This document shows positions 9,497 through 18,106 of a DNA stretch of 48,320 bases, piece after piece. The position numbers were made by a program, and so were the translations under genes. The notes under the pieces were generated by a model. The model saw nothing but the letters and a program-made list of their open reading frames with translations. It was not told where the DNA came from and made no database searches. This DNA is from Acidiferrobacterales bacterium (GTDB lineage Bacteria > Pseudomonadota > Gammaproteobacteria > Acidiferrobacterales > SZUA-150): contig CAMYII010000081.1 of NCBI GenBank assembly GCA_947258385.1, positions 1 through 48,320 of the forward strand. Direction: 5' to 3'. Positions within the stretch are counted from its first letter, which is position 1. Each line of letters starts with the position of its first letter.

Positions 9497-9525
9497 TTAA
9501 ATTTTCAGTGGGGAGGAAGGGTCAA
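9497..9525 (-). promoter_or_regulatory. candidate promoter for the exported-protein cluster
   Basis: On the minus strand, TTGACC (9525-9520) and ATTTAA (9502-9497) are 17 bp apart. An A/T-only stretch directly upstream (about 9526-9540) could act as an UP element. It points at the 68-aa gene starting at 9339, leaving a leader of about 150 nt. Confidence 0.45.
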
Positions 9526-9632
9526 AATTTTTAATTTTTTTGAGGCCCATGGGTTGCCCAGGGCAGTTCGTCGACCACGGCGCCCTACCCATGCAGCCAT
9601 GCGCCGGGCACCGAGGAGACCGGTCACTTCCC

Positions 9633-9729
9633 TTAGATCCTGTCTCAAAATACCTTTGGCCCCCTGGCGCTAGGAACAAACGCAGAGGGCCTGAAGGCCG
9701 TCTGAGCGTTCGATTTTGAAACCGGTTGC
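9633..9729 (-). repeat. dispersed repeat family A, copy 1 (inverted relative to copy 2)
   Basis: The ends match the ends of the element at 22216-22413. The left end (TGTCTCAAAATACCTTTGG, then CCCCCTGGCGCT) is the reverse complement of that element's right end, and the right end (TGAGCGTTCGATTTTGAAA, then CCGGTT) is the reverse complement of its left end. The interior is shorter and unrelated. It lies immediately downstream of the LysR stop codon. Confidence 0.65.
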
Positions 9730-9736
9730 AGGCGAT

Positions 9737-10669
9737 CTAATCGGTGGCCGCTCTCCGGCTCGCGAACACCGCCTCCATCACCTCGATGAAGCGCTTGGCC
9801 TGCGGGGAGAGGAACTTGCCTTTTCGCAGTACGATGCCGTAGCTGCGATCGGGAAAGTAATCGGTCAGCGGGATCGCGGCCAGGCGCTCCTCGCCGGTCA
9901 GACAGACGTCGGTGACGATGGAAATCCCCAGGCCGAGCTCGACGTATTTTTTGATGACCTCCCAACCGCCGGCCTCCACCGCCACGTTGTAGCTTAAATT
10001 CTGCGCCCGGAAGGCGGTGTCGACCAGCTGCCAGGTGCTGAGATAGGACGGCGGCAAAATCAAACGGTAGCGACTGATGTCTTGCAGGCGCACGGTTTTC
10101 TTGCCGGCGAGCGGATGATCCAGGGGGGTGATCAGGGCCGGGCTGTAAGTGATGATGGGTCGGTAGCTGATGTCATCGGCCAGCTGCAGCATGGGGCCCA
10201 CGGCGAAATCCACCTGGTCGGCGCGTAGCATGGCCAGCCCGTCGCGCCCGGTGACGTTGTGCAGTTTGAGGCGGATGCCGGGATACTGCTCGGCGAAATG
10301 CTGCACCGGTTCGTTCAGCACGTACAGGATGGTCGATTCACCCGCCGCGATATTCAATTCGCCTGTCTCCAGCTTGCCGTAATGGGCGGCGAAGGTCTCG
10401 TGCAGCTTCTCGATGCCCTCGACCAGTGGGTCGGCCAACTGATAGAGCAGCTCGCCTTCGGGCGTGAGCTTGATGTGGGGCCCGCGGCGCTCGAACAACA
10501 CCGTCCCGAATTCGCGCTCCAGCGCCTGAATCTGCAGCGACACCGAGGGCTGGCTCAGAAACAGCGCCTCGGCCGCCGCGGTGATACTCCCGGCACGCGC
10601 CGCCTGACAGAAGGCGCGCAGCTGCTTCATCCGGTTCTGCTTGTAATACAGCGTCGGTGTCGAAACCAT
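9737..10669 (-). CDS. LysR-family regulator, CysB-type
   Basis: A 310-aa transcriptional regulator. The winged helix-turn-helix (MKQLRAFCQAARAGSITAAAEALFL onwards, residues about 14-70) begins after a short tail, and the periplasmic-binding-protein-like effector domain covers about 100-300. I start it at ATG 10669 because GGGAGAG lies just upstream and because the longer frame from 10774 would cover the promoter seen at 10700-10728. The CysB/Cbl branch senses sulfur or nitrogen metabolites, but the ligand here is not known. It is divergent from rnfB with a short A/T-rich spacer carrying repeated ATTGAA/TTCAAT boxes, so control of the rnf-PFOR operon and of itself is the natural inference. Confidence 0.9.
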   Translation of the reverse strand: MVSTPTLYYKQNRMKQLRAFCQAARAGSITAAAEALFLSQPSVSLQIQALEREFGTVLFERRGPHIKLTPEGELLYQLADPLVEGIEKLHETFAAHYGKLETGELNIAAGESTILYVLNEPVQHFAEQYPGIRLKLHNVTGRDGLAMLRADQVDFAVGPMLQLADDISYRPIITYSPALITPLDHPLAGKKTVRLQDISRYRLILPPSYLSTWQLVDTAFRAQNLSYNVAVEAGGWEVIKKYVELGLGISIVTDVCLTGEERLAAIPLTDYFPDRSYGIVLRKGKFLSPQAKRFIEVMEAVFASRRAATD

Positions 10670-10684
10670 GGCCTCTCCCGCTAC

Positions 10685-10699
10685 ATTGAAATTTTCAAT
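10685..10699. promoter_or_regulatory. LysR-type operator candidate
   Basis: ATTGAA-ATT-TTCAAT is a 15-bp dyad that fits the T-N11-A rule for LysR boxes. A second ATTGAA half-site begins at 10707, 22 bp (two helical turns) away, and another TTCAA lies at 10724-10728. The dyad covers the predicted lysR transcription start, consistent with autoregulation. Confidence 0.55.
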
Positions 10700-10728
10700 A
10701 TTAAACATTGAAATAATTATAGCTTCAA
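10700..10728 (-). promoter_or_regulatory. candidate lysR promoter
   Basis: On the minus strand, TTGAAG (10728-10723) and TTTAAT (10705-10700) are separated by exactly 17 bp. Transcription would start near 10693, leaving a short leader to ATG 10669. Confidence 0.5.
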
Positions 10729-10821
10729 ATACTACTCCCACCCCGTCACAAACAGTAGACTCGGATGAGTTCAAATTATTGCTTTAAATCAAAGGCATTG
10801 CGCCGTCGGGGATCGGGTATC

Positions 10822-11697
10822 GTGGCACCGCTTGACAATATCGCTATTGCGGCAGGGTTTATGGCTGGACTGGGGCTAATCCTGGCCAGCCTGCTGGCCG
10901 TGGCCAACCGCAGGCTCTACGTCTGGGAAGACCCCCGCATCGCCGAGGTGGACGAGATGCTGCCGCACTCCAATTGCGGGGCCTGCGGCACCCCCGGCTG
11001 CCGCCCCTTCGCCGAGGCCCTGGTCAAGGGAGCGGTCGACCCCGGCCAGTGCACGGTGGGCTCGGCCGATGAGATCCAGGCGATCGCGGAATACCTGAAT
11101 GTCGAGGTCGGCGAGCACGAAAAACGGGTGGCGCGTCTGGCCTGCGCCGGAGGGCGCCACGTGTCCTTTACCCGGGCGAGTTACACGGGGCTCAAATCCT
11201 GCCGCGCCGCCGGCCTGGTCTCCGGCGGCGGCAAGGGCTGCACCTGGGGCTGCCTCGGTTTCGGCGATTGCATGGACGTGTGCGAGTTCGATGCCATCCA
11301 CATGAATGCGTACAGCCTCCCGGTGGTCGACGACGCCTTATGCACGGCCTGTGGGGATTGTGTCGAGGTCTGCCCCAAGGGCCTGTTTTCGCTGCAGCCG
11401 GTGAGCCACCGACTGTGGGTGGCCTGCCGCAATCTGAGTGACGGCGATGAGACCGAGGCCGACTGCGAGGTGGTCTGCAACGGCTGCGGGCGCTGCGTGA
11501 CCGACGCCCCGGAAGGGCTCATCCGCATGGAGAACAATCTGGCGGTCATTGACTACGCCAAGAACGCGCTCGCCTCCAAGCTTGCGATCGAGCGCTGCCC
11601 GACCGGCGCCATCGTCTGGCAGGATGCCGGCCAGGGCGTCATCAAGGGCACGCACGCGAAGAAGATCGTGCGCCGGCAGCCGCTGCCGCTGGGGTGA
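10822..11697 (+). CDS. rnfB: Rnf complex subunit B, long multi-cluster form
   Basis: RnfB carries electrons from ferredoxin into the Rnf membrane complex. A single N-terminal helix (GFMAGLGLILASLLAVAN) is followed by the RnfB-type Fe-S motif NCGACGTPGC with a fourth Cys at DPGQC, then further [4Fe-4S] motifs: CTWGCLGFGDCMDVC, CTACGDCVEVC and a degenerate VVCNGCGRCVTDA. At about 291 aa it is much longer than the 190-aa E. coli protein and resembles the long RnfB of anaerobes. The start is uncertain. GTG 10822 follows a purine-rich stretch (GGGGATCGGG); an in-frame ATG at 10765 would add 19 unlikely residues and lacks a ribosome-binding site. It is the first gene of the operon, facing the LysR gene. 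Confidence 0.9.
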   Translation: MAPLDNIAIAAGFMAGLGLILASLLAVANRRLYVWEDPRIAEVDEMLPHSNCGACGTPGCRPFAEALVKGAVDPGQCTVGSADEIQAIAEYLNVEVGEHEKRVARLACAGGRHVSFTRASYTGLKSCRAAGLVSGGGKGCTWGCLGFGDCMDVCEFDAIHMNAYSLPVVDDALCTACGDCVEVCPKGLFSLQPVSHRLWVACRNLSDGDETEADCEVVCNGCGRCVTDAPEGLIRMENNLAVIDYAKNALASKLAIERCPTGAIVWQDAGQGVIKGTHAKKIVRRQPLPLG

Positions 11698-11783
11698 GCC
11701 ATGCAGACGGCGAGTAATTCAACACGGGCCGGCACCCGGCGGGGGCCCAGCCAAACCATTCAAGCACCGAGGGGACGTTACCC

Positions 11784-14700
11784 ATGCTGAAGCCGTCCAA
11801 GATTCTGAAATACCCCGAGTCGCGCCAAACCAAAAAGGCGTTCAAATACCCCGGCAGCCGCAAGGCGATGGACGGCAACACCGCCGTGGTCATGTGCGAG
11901 CGCGAGTCCAGCGACGCCGCCGGGGCCTACCCGATCACGCCCTCCACCCAGATGGGCGAGTACTGGGCCGAGGAGGCCGGCAAGGGCCACCTCAATATCG
12001 CCGGCCGGCCGCTGATTTTCATCGAGCCCGAGGGCGAGCATGCCGCGGCCGCCGTAACCGCGGGGCTCGCCATGACGGGGCTGCGGGCCACGAATTTCTC
12101 CTCCGGCCAGGGCGTGGCCTATATGCACGAATCGCTGTACGCGGCGGTCGGCAAGCGCCTGACCTATGTACTCAACATGGGCTGCCGCGCCATCACCAAG
12201 GCCACGCTCAATGTGCATGCCGGGCACGACGATTACCACGCCGTGGATGACACCGGCTTCTTCCAGGTCATGGGCAAGAGCGCGCAGGAGGTCTGTGATC
12301 TCAACATCATCGCGCACCGGGTCGCGGAGCTGGCGCTCACGCCCGGGATCGTCGCCCAGGACGGTTTTCTCACCACGCATGTCATCGAATCCATGCAGCT
12401 GCCCGAGCGCAAGCTCATCGCCGAGTACCTCGGACGGCCGGAGGACCTCATCGACACGCCGACCGCGGCGCAGCGCCTGGTCTACGGCGAGAAACGCCGG
12501 CGCATCCCCGCGGTGTGGGATGTCGACAACCCCATGACCTCCGGCGCGGTGCAGAACCAGGACGCCTACATGCAGGCGGTGGCGGCCCAGCGCCCGTATT
12601 TCTTCGCCCATGTCGCGGCGCTCACCGACGAGGCCATGGAGGCGTTCTATCAGCTCACCGGCCGGCGCTATCACCGCCTCAGCAGCTACCGCACGGAGGA
12701 CGCCGATTACCTCATCCTCGGTCAGGGCAGCATGATCAGCACCGCCGAGGCGGTCGCGGATTACCTGCGCGCGACGCGCGGCATCACCGTCGGCGTCGTG
12801 AATATGACCATGTTCCGGCCGTTCCCCGGCGATTTGCTCGGCCATGTGCTCAAGGGGCGCAAGGGTGTCGTCGTGCTGGAACGCACGGACCAGCCCCTGG
12901 CCGAAGACCTGCCGCTGATGCGCGAGGTGCGCGCCAGCATGAGCAAATGCATCGAGAACGCGGCCGACGGCGGCGAGGCGCCACCCTACCCGACCTACGC
13001 CACCTACGACAAACCGCAACACACCCCGGCGCTGTATTCGGGCTCTTTCGGACTGGGCAGCCGCGACCTGCAGCCCGAGGGCCTCATCGGCGCCATCGAG
13101 AACATGCTGCCCGGTGGGGCCAGGAAGAAATTCTTTTATCTCTCGGTGGATTTCGTGCGCGAGCGGCCCGATTCGCCGAAACAGGAGCTCTACCAGCAGC
13201 AGGTGCTCGACGCCTATCCCAATATCAAGGCGCTCAGCGTGCGCGGCAGCGAGAACCCCAACCTCATGCCCAAGGACTGCATCACGGTGCGCTTTCATTC
13301 CGTGGGCGGCTGGGGTGCCATGACCACGGGCAAGAACCTGGCCATGACGCTGTTCGAGCTGCTCGACTACCATATCAAGGCCAATCCCAAGTACGGCTCC
13401 GAAAAGAAGGGCCAGCCGACCACCTATTATCTGTCGGCCGCCCCCGAACCGATCCGCGTCAACGCCGAGTACATCCATGTCGACGTGGTGCTTTCGCCCG
13501 ACCCCAATGTGTTCCGCCATTCCGATCCCCTGCACGGACTGAAGAAGGGCGGCGTGTTCGTGCTGCAAAGCGATCTGCAATCCCCGGAGGTGGTCTGGCG
13601 CAGCCTCCCCTACGCCGCCCAGAAGTACATCGTTGATAACGATATCCGGGTCTTTTTCATCGATGCCTTCGCCATCGCCCGTGAAGAGGCCACCAATCCG
13701 GAGCTGCAGTTCCGCATGCAGGGCATCGCCTTTCAGGGGGCCTTCTTCGCCGCCTCCCCACTCATGCGCAGCGGCGGCCTCACCGAGAAGACCCTGTTCA
13801 ACGCGATTCATGAGCAGTTGCAGGACAAGTTCGGCGGCAAGGGCAAGCGCGTGGTGGAAGACAATCTGCGCGTGGTCCGCCGCGGCTTCGAGGAGATCCA
13901 GGAGATTACCGACAAGCCCCTTGGCCAGGGCCAGACCGAGGGCAAACGCCGGGCGCCGCTGCTGCCCGTCATGCTGAAAAAGCTGCCAGCCAGCGACAGC
14001 CAGTTGTCGGATCTGCATCGCTTCTGGGAGCAGACCGGTAACTTCTATATCGGCGGCAAGGGCAACGACAATCTGGTCGACCCGTTCATCGGCTTGAGCG
14101 TGATGCCCGCGGCCACCGGGCTGTACCGCGACATGACCCAGATCCGCCTGGAACATCCGGTGTGGATGCCGGAGAACTGCACGGCCTGCGGCGATTGCTA
14201 CACCCTGTGCCCCGACAGCGCGATCCCGGGGCTGGTCAACCCGGTGTCCGAGGTCTTCGAGACCACGGTCCGCCGGGTGGAGCACAGCGGGCACATCACC
14301 CGGCACCTGCGCCGCGCCCTGCGCGCGGTAGAGAAAAAACTGCGCCCGGCGCTCGCCGAGGACGCGGACGTCAGGGCCTTGCTGGACCAGGCCATCGCCG
14401 ACACCCTGGCCGAGTCCGAATTGCCGGACAAGGATACACAGTACCTGCACAAAGAGTTCGACTGGTTCAAAGAGGTCCTGGGCGATTTCAGATTCGCCGT
14501 GACCAAACCCTACTACCTGGTCAAGGAGAAGAAGGCCAAGGGCAGCGGCGGACTGTTCTCGCTCACCATCAACCCTTACACCTGCAAGGGCTGCATGGAA
14601 TGCGTCACGGTGTGCAAGGACGAGGCGCTGCGCATCGAAAAGCAGACCCCAGAGACCATCGAGGCCCTGCGCCGGGACTGGAGCTACTGGCTCGATCTGC

Positions 14701-16730
14701 CGACCACCTCGCCGGAGTACATCCGCATCGATGATCTCGATGAGCGCATCGGCGCGCTGGAGACACTGCTGCTAGACAAAACCAACTACAACTCCATGGT
14801 CTGCGGCGACGGCGCCTGCATCGGCTGCGGGGAAAAGACCGTGATCCATCTTTTCACGAGCACGGTGACCGCCCTGATGCAGCCGCGTGTGAAGCGGCAC
14901 CTCGCCTACCTCGATGATCTCATCGAGCGGCTGGACAAACACATCCGGCTGAAGCTCGCCGAGACCATGGACCTGAACGATACGGGGGCCATTGAACAGA
15001 TCGTGGACGCGCACCGGGAGGGTGACCTGACGCTGTCCGACCTGTCCGCGGCACTGGACGAGAACAAGGCCACCACGCCGCTGCACCAGTCCTGGGTGAA
15101 ATGGGCCACCCAACTGCTCGCTAAATTGAAGCAGCTCAAATGGCAGTACACCACCGGCGTGAGCCAGCGCGGCCGCGCCAACATGGGCTTCATTAACGCC
15201 ACCGGCTGCACCTCGGTGTGGGGCTCGACCTACCCGTACAACCCCTATCCCTTCCCCTGGGCGAGCCATCTGTTCCAGGACTCCCCGTCGGTGTCCATGG
15301 GCGTGTTCGAGGGCCACATGGCCAAGATGGCCGAGGGCTTCAAGGCCCTACGCATGGCCGAACTGGAGCTCAAGGGCGAGTACAACTACGAGGAGCACAA
15401 GGACTTCTTCGACCACTTCAACTGGAAGCAATTCTCCGAGGAAGAATTTCTGCTGTGCCCGCCAGTGGTCTCGGTCGGCGGCGACGGGGCGATGTACGAC
15501 ATCGGTTTCCAGAACCTCTCGCGCATGATGATGTCCGGCATGCCGATCAAGGTGGTAGTGCTCGATACCCAGGTGTATTCCAACACCGGCGGGCAGGCCT
15601 GCACCTCCGGATTCATCGGCCAGATCTCGGATATGGCACCCTACGGCGAGGCGCGCAAGGGCAAGGAGGAACTGCGCAAGGAGATGAGCCTGATCGCCCT
15701 GGCGCACCGCACGGCCTATGTCCTGCAGGGCTCGATCTCCCACGTTACCCAGCTGCTCGAGGGTTTCATCGAGGGACTGAATGCCCGGCGGCCGGCGCTG
15801 TTCAATGTCTACGCCGCCTGCCAGACCGAGCACGGCGTGGGCGACGACGCCGCGGAGATGCAGAGCCGGCTGGCGGTCGAATCGCGCGCCTACCCGCTGT
15901 TTCGCTTCAACCCGGACAACGGCGCGAGCCTGGCGGAGAGCTGCGATCTGGAGGGCAACCCCGCCCCCGATGAGGACTGGCCGGTGTACACGCTTAAGTA
16001 TACCGATGAGGACGGCAACGAGGCGTCGACGGAGGTGCCCATGACCTTCGCCGACTTCGCCGTCACCGAAGGCCGGTTCCGCAAGCACTTTCGCAAGGCA
16101 CCGCCCGAGACCTGGAATGACGCCATGGTGCCGCTCGCGGAGTTCGTCGAGCTGGACGAGGACGAACGCGAGGACCGTTATCCTTATATCTGGGCCGTGG
16201 ACAAAAGCAACCGCCTGATCCGGATCCTCGCATCCGCCGAGGTGGTCGCGGCCACCCGCGAGCGACTCGACTACTGGCGCCTGCTCAAATCGCTGACCGC
16301 GTCGGGCGGGGCCGTCGATGCCGAGCAGATCGCGGCCGATGCCCGCACCGACATGGCCCGCAAGCTCACCGACGGCCTGCTCGCCATGACCGCGGGCGGT
16401 GACGCCGGCACTCTGGCGGCGGCGCTCGCCGCCGGCCCCGCGAGCGCGCCGACCGGCGTCGGAACGGCCGAGGCCGCTGACTATGAGCCCGTGTGGATCG
16501 AGACCCCCGAATGCACGACCTGCGATGAGTGCGTGGAGATCAATCCCCACATCTTCGCCTACAACGACGAGGACAAGGCGGTCATCGTCGACCCCAGAGC
16601 CGGGCCCTACCGGGATATCGTCAAGGCCGCCGAGAAGTGCACGGCCGGCGTCATCCATCCCGGCACACCGGCCAACCCGAACGAGAAGGGGCTCGATAAG
16701 CTGATCAAGCGCGCGGCCAAGTACCAGTAA
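11784..16730 (+). CDS. nifJ: giant pyruvate:ferredoxin oxidoreductase (PFOR) with C-terminal ferredoxin
   Basis: This enzyme interconverts pyruvate + CoA and acetyl-CoA + CO2 with ferredoxin-level electrons. Domain order is that of single-chain PFORs: YPITPST (49-55) in the pyrimidine-binding domain; the gamma domain with FHSVGGWGAMTTGKNLAM near 500; two [4Fe-4S] motifs (C799, C802, C805, C809 and C934, C937, C940, C944); and the TPP domain with C1007, C1012 and C1015 near the third cluster, GDG at 1233-1235 and NTGGQ at 1267-1271. At 1648 aa it is about 450 residues longer than common NifJ. The excess includes a helical insertion (about 1025-1110) between the Cys cluster and the TPP core, and a C-terminal extension ending in a separate ferredoxin-like domain (C1577, C1580, C1583, C1619). 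GAGGGGA precedes the ATG. It lies between rnfB and rnfC, so it is probably wired to Rnf. Other 2-oxoacids cannot be excluded as substrate. Confidence 0.92.
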   Translation: MLKPSKILKYPESRQTKKAFKYPGSRKAMDGNTAVVMCERESSDAAGAYPITPSTQMGEYWAEEAGKGHLNIAGRPLIFIEPEGEHAAAAVTAGLAMTGLRATNFSSGQGVAYMHESLYAAVGKRLTYVLNMGCRAITKATLNVHAGHDDYHAVDDTGFFQVMGKSAQEVCDLNIIAHRVAELALTPGIVAQDGFLTTHVIESMQLPERKLIAEYLGRPEDLIDTPTAAQRLVYGEKRRRIPAVWDVDNPMTSGAVQNQDAYMQAVAAQRPYFFAHVAALTDEAMEAFYQLTGRRYHRLSSYRTEDADYLILGQGSMISTAEAVADYLRATRGITVGVVNMTMFRPFPGDLLGHVLKGRKGVVVLERTDQPLAEDLPLMREVRASMSKCIENAADGGEAPPYPTYATYDKPQHTPALYSGSFGLGSRDLQPEGLIGAIENMLPGGARKKFFYLSVDFVRERPDSPKQELYQQQVLDAYPNIKALSVRGSENPNLMPKDCITVRFHSVGGWGAMTTGKNLAMTLFELLDYHIKANPKYGSEKKGQPTTYYLSAAPEPIRVNAEYIHVDVVLSPDPNVFRHSDPLHGLKKGGVFVLQSDLQSPEVVWRSLPYAAQKYIVDNDIRVFFIDAFAIAREEATNPELQFRMQGIAFQGAFFAASPLMRSGGLTEKTLFNAIHEQLQDKFGGKGKRVVEDNLRVVRRGFEEIQEITDKPLGQGQTEGKRRAPLLPVMLKKLPASDSQLSDLHRFWEQTGNFYIGGKGNDNLVDPFIGLSVMPAATGLYRDMTQIRLEHPVWMPENCTACGDCYTLCPDSAIPGLVNPVSEVFETTVRRVEHSGHITRHLRRALRAVEKKLRPALAEDADVRALLDQAIADTLAESELPDKDTQYLHKEFDWFKEVLGDFRFAVTKPYYLVKEKKAKGSGGLFSLTINPYTCKGCMECVTVCKDEALRIEKQTPETIEALRRDWSYWLDLPTTSPEYIRIDDLDERIGALETLLLDKTNYNSMVCGDGACIGCGEKTVIHLFTSTVTALMQPRVKRHLAYLDDLIERLDKHIRLKLAETMDLNDTGAIEQIVDAHREGDLTLSDLSAALDENKATTPLHQSWVKWATQLLAKLKQLKWQYTTGVSQRGRANMGFINATGCTSVWGSTYPYNPYPFPWASHLFQDSPSVSMGVFEGHMAKMAEGFKALRMAELELKGEYNYEEHKDFFDHFNWKQFSEEEFLLCPPVVSVGGDGAMYDIGFQNLSRMMMSGMPIKVVVLDTQVYSNTGGQACTSGFIGQISDMAPYGEARKGKEELRKEMSLIALAHRTAYVLQGSISHVTQLLEGFIEGLNARRPALFNVYAACQTEHGVGDDAAEMQSRLAVESRAYPLFRFNPDNGASLAESCDLEGNPAPDEDWPVYTLKYTDEDGNEASTEVPMTFADFAVTEGRFRKHFRKAPPETWNDAMVPLAEFVELDEDEREDRYPYIWAVDKSNRLIRILASAEVVAATRERLDYWRLLKSLTASGGAVDAEQIAADARTDMARKLTDGLLAMTAGGDAGTLAAALAAGPASAPTGVGTAEAADYEPVWIETPECTTCDECVEINPHIFAYNDEDKAVIVDPRAGPYRDIVKAAEKCTAGVIHPGTPANPNEKGLDKLIKRAAKYQ

Positions 16731-16740
16731 GCGGAGGCGA

Positions 16741-16761
16741 ATGAGCAAACGAGCGTATTAG
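16741..16761 (+). other. six-residue leader ORF before rnfC
   Basis: A strong GCGGAGGCGA sits just before an ATG that encodes MSKRAY and a TAG. The rnfC ATG follows after two bases. The best ribosome-binding site in the gap therefore serves this mini-ORF first, suggesting re-initiation or coupling at rnfC, although the same site could also load rnfC directly at long range. Confidence 0.4.
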
Positions 16762-16763
16762 CC

Positions 16764-18104
16764 ATGCCATTATTAGAAATGCTGAAAAAACGGGGCTTCG
16801 CCCACGGGGTGCACCCGCCCAATAACAAGGATGTCACGCAGGGCCGGCCCATCCGCCGGCTGGCCTTCGCTCCGCGCATGGTCGTGCCGCTCTCCCAGCA
16901 CCTGGGCCGGCCGGCCGTGCCGCTGGTGCATCCCGGTCAGGAAGTGGTGCGCGGCGAGCCCATTGCCCGGGCCGACGGCTTTCTGTCGGTGCCCATGCAT
17001 GCCCCGGCAACCGGCGTGATCGAGGCCATCGACCTCATGCCAAGCGCCAAGGGCCCCAAGGCCGAATCCATCGTGCTCAGGGTCTATGCCGGCGACAACC
17101 AGCAGGTGCTCTACGGCGCCCCGCGCGAGCTCGACACGCTGTCGCGGCAGGACATCATCGAGGGCGTGCAGGACACTGGCATGGTGGGCCTGGGCGGCGC
17201 GGGGTTTCCGACCCACGTCAAGCTCGCCGTGCCGCGGCAGCACACCGTGGACACGGTGGTGGTGAACGGCTGTGAATGCGAACCCTTCCTGACCACCGAC
17301 CATCGCATCATGCTGGAGTACACCGAGGCGCTCATCACCGGCACCCGTATCGCCATGAAGGCGGTGGGCGCGGAGCGGGCGATCATCGGTGTGGAGGACA
17401 ACAAGCCCGATGCACTGGCGGCCATCCGCGCCAAGCTGCCGGGCAACGGGCTCATCAGCGTCGAGGCAGTGGAGACCAAGTACCCGCAGGGCTCGGAGAA
17501 GCTATTGGTCAAAACGCTGCTGGACCGGGAGATCCCGAGCGGCGGTTTCCCCTACGAAGCCGGGGTGGTGGTGCAGAACGTCGCCACGCTGGCCTACATC
17601 GGGGCGCTGCTGCCACGCGGCGAGGGCATGATCGAACGTGTGGTCACCATCACCGGCCCGGGCGTCAAGAAACCGGGCAATTATCTGATCGCGGTGGGCA
17701 CACCGCTGCGCTTCGTGCTCGAACAGCTCGGGTTCACCGGCAGCGCCAATCAGCTGATTTTCGGCGGTCCCATGATGGGCACCAGCGTGGCCTCGCTCGA
17801 CGCCCCGGTGACCAAGGCGGTCTCGGCGATCCTGGTGCTGACCGAGGACACCGTGAGCGAGGAACCCGAGCGGACCTACCCCTGCATCCACTGCGGGCGC
17901 TGTGTCGCGGCCTGCCCGCTGCATCTGAATCCCTCACAGCTCGGCCTGCTCGCCGCCAAGCGCGAATACGAGGTCATGGCCGGGCACTATCACCTGAATG
18001 ACTGCTTCGAGTGCGGCTGTTGCAGCTACGTCTGCCCCTCCGGCATCCCGCTGGTGCAATACTTTCGCATCGCCAAATCCATTAACCGGGAGCGGGCGGC
18101 GTAA
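16764..18104 (+). CDS. rnfC: Rnf complex subunit C
   Basis: RnfC (446 aa) is the soluble NADH/FMN-binding subunit, homologous to NuoF. It has an N-terminal RnfC barrel-sandwich region, the glycine-rich GMVGLGGAGFPTHVKL segment of the flavin/NADH site, the conserved VVNGCECEPFLTTDH, and C-terminal twin [4Fe-4S] motifs CIHCGRCVAAC and CFECGCCSYVC. The short length compares with E. coli RnfC without its long alanine-rich tail. It begins two bases after the mini-ORF and ends two bases before rnfD. Role from family knowledge: exchange of electrons with NAD(H) at the cytosolic face. Confidence 0.95.
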   Translation: MPLLEMLKKRGFAHGVHPPNNKDVTQGRPIRRLAFAPRMVVPLSQHLGRPAVPLVHPGQEVVRGEPIARADGFLSVPMHAPATGVIEAIDLMPSAKGPKAESIVLRVYAGDNQQVLYGAPRELDTLSRQDIIEGVQDTGMVGLGGAGFPTHVKLAVPRQHTVDTVVVNGCECEPFLTTDHRIMLEYTEALITGTRIAMKAVGAERAIIGVEDNKPDALAAIRAKLPGNGLISVEAVETKYPQGSEKLLVKTLLDREIPSGGFPYEAGVVVQNVATLAYIGALLPRGEGMIERVVTITGPGVKKPGNYLIAVGTPLRFVLEQLGFTGSANQLIFGGPMMGTSVASLDAPVTKAVSAILVLTEDTVSEEPERTYPCIHCGRCVAACPLHLNPSQLGLLAAKREYEVMAGHYHLNDCFECGCCSYVCPSGIPLVQYFRIAKSINRERAA

Positions 18105-18106
18105 CA

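Noticed and set aside
11778-14450. 890-codon minus-strand open frame
   Set aside because: It is antisense to the PFOR gene, which has full domain structure and Cys motifs. The antisense product is low-complexity and unlike any known protein.
15348-16748. 466-codon minus-strand frame
   Set aside because: It is a shadow of the 3' third of the PFOR gene; no ribosome-binding site or domain.
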